In this document: positions 62,832 to 64,000 of the stretch, one piece after another
Layout of the letters: every line of letters begins with the position of its first letter
Numbering within the stretch: position 1 is the stretch's first letter
DNA from: Ophiostoma sp. CBS 140.51
Taxonomy: Eukaryota; Ascomycota; Sordariomycetes; Ophiostomatales; Ophiostomataceae
DNA: 64,000 nucleotides
Assembly (NCBI GenBank): GCA_029298735.1
Contig: JANSLP010000021.1
Location: forward strand, 62,001-126,000
Direction: 5' to 3'
Notes under the pieces: generated by a model
What the model was told of the DNA's origin: nothing
Database searches by the model: none
Seen by the model: only the letters and a program-made list of their open reading frames with translations
Position numbers and translations under genes: made by a program

Positions 62832-64000
62832 CTACTCGTCATCATCGTCGTCGATAATGTTTCGCCGGTTCCGCCGTGCGGCCGGTAGGTCGTCGTCGCC
62901 CTCGGCATCATCGTCTTCGGCCTCGGCAGTCTTTTGGCGCTTGCGGCGCGACGACGAACCACCACGGCGGTCATCCTCGTCGTCGTCGTCGTCCAGCTCC
63001 TCCTCCTCTTCTTCATCGTCGTCGTCACCACCCTCCTCATCCGACACGTCGTCGTCACTGGGCGCGATAAAGTCATCACCCTTGTCGTACTCGTCATTGC
63101 GCCGCGCGCCCTGTGGCAGCTCATCGTCCGAGTCATACTCGTCCCGGCGCCGCTTCGCACGGGCACCACCACCACCGTTACCGCCCTTGCGACGACCGCC
63201 ACCACGGCGTCCACCACCGCCACCCTCGAGGTCACCCACCGACAAGGCACCACCGCCCCAGCCGGAACGGCCGCCAACAGGTGCAGAACCGTCGAGGCGT
63301 GCTGCTGCCGTCTCGCGCCGCCGCTTGGCCCGCTCGCGCTCCTTCTCGGCTAGCTCGGCCTCCTTCTTGGCTAGCTCTGGGTCGCGCACGGTACGGATAA
63401 TCATGTTGGCGCTGTGATCGGAGCCCTGCGTGGCGGCCTGGAGGCGGTCGGTCAGTCGTTTCAGGGCGTCGTCGGCGACGGTGCGGTTGGCGCGGACGCT
63501 GTACTGGGCCGTAACGTGGCCAACGGTCAACAAAAGAGAACTACTCAAGTGAGCCGCAGCCGCGTAGTAGTGGGCGTCCTGCAATTCTTGGTAGCCACCC
63601 TTTTCGGTCAGGTTCTCGGGGTCGGCCAGGCCTTTTGTCAAGACCTCAAAGTGCTCGTCGCCAATGGCCAGCGTGACGGATCCGTCGTTCCAGCGGTAGA
63701 TTGTGGTGTTGCTCTGGATGGCGCCGGTCTCGGGGTCACGGCGAAACCGCGCGACCGAGTGCGGGTTCTTGGAAAGGGAGTTTTCGAGATCGAAATCGGT
63801 GGGCACAAAGGTGTCGGGGTTGTACTCTTCGGGGTTCATCTTGATGAATGGAGGAATGCGCAATGATTGAAGCTGAGATAAGATGTTAGTCCTGACTTAA
63901 TCAAGTAAGGTTCGTGCATTCATTTGTGCAGCAAGCAACCTACATTTCCATCTGTTGACTTGGGCGTCCGGTGCCGGAAGATATCGACATCCATCAGCAG
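62832..64000 (-). CDS. LEO1: RNA polymerase II-associated Paf1-complex subunit LEO1 (5' partial)
   Basis: A subunit of the nuclear Paf1 complex, which travels with RNA polymerase II and supports histone modification. The end of an upstream exon (64000-63944, DIFRHRTPKSTDGN) is joined by a 71-nt intron (63943-63873, GTAGGT..CTCAG) to exon 2 (63872-62832), reading LQSLRIPPFIKMNPEEY. The Leo1 core follows: SVARFRRDPETG, TTIYRWNDGSVTLAIGDEHFEV and a helical region to DHSANMIIRT. A basic AKKEAELAEKERERAKRR helix, a Gly/Arg-rich patch and a very acidic tail with NRRNIIDDDDDE are typical. The start codon lies beyond the right edge. The intergenic 62304-62831 region holds no gene. Confidence 0.93.

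Noticed and set aside
62857..63417. 186-codon poly-Ser ORF antisense to LEO1
   Set aside because: Complement of the acidic Asp/Glu codons of LEO1.

Overview
The window looks like nuclear DNA of a filamentous ascomycete (Pezizomycotina; a Sordariomycete is my best guess from gene content and GC-rich third codon positions, genus not determinable). Evidence: short GT..AG introns with CTAAC-type branch sites, a HET-NB-ARC-TPR receptor, Zn2Cys6 regulators, a PTH11-like receptor, palC, and repeat copies differing by C-to-T/G-to-A changes as left by repeat-induced point mutation (RIP).

Two compartments are visible. Positions 1 to about 31.5 kb are accessory and repeat-rich: the 5' part of a HET/NB-ARC/TPR NLR-like gene (runs off the left edge), a long-terminal-repeat remnant, a wrecked LINE, a coiled-coil protein combining a PD..EYK motif with a protein-kinase-like domain, a second LINE 3' end, an unclassified element, then an island of three metabolic/regulatory genes (TauD-type dioxygenase, Zn2Cys6 factor, DapA-type aldolase), a tRNA-Gly, a 15-bp minisatellite, a second inverted copy of the unclassified element, a HeLo-like-domain protein, a second inverted copy of the LTR, a putative PD-(D/E)XK-like protein, a second tRNA-Gly and an F-box protein. 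The two repeat pairs are nested in inverted orientation around the three-gene island.

From about 33.4 kb to the end the DNA is ordinary core genome: an anion:cation-symporter MFS transporter, a short Rossmann-fold oxidoreductase, the unfolded-protein sensor IRE1, a PTH11-like seven-helix protein, the N-glycosylation glucosyltransferase ALG6, the ambient-pH component palC, a second Zn2Cys6 factor, the ribosome-biogenesis factor ERB1, a patatin/TGL-family protein that has lost both catalytic residues, and the 5'-partial Paf1-complex subunit LEO1. IRE1 and ALG6 both serve the endoplasmic reticulum, but nothing in the sequence shows co-regulation.

The strongest leads for something new are the near-identical 42-residue TPR units of the NLR, the PD..EYK plus kinase architecture, the HeLo-like protein near the NLR, and the catalytically dead patatin. 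Splice sites were inferred by eye from consensus and frame continuity; no search or alignment program was run.
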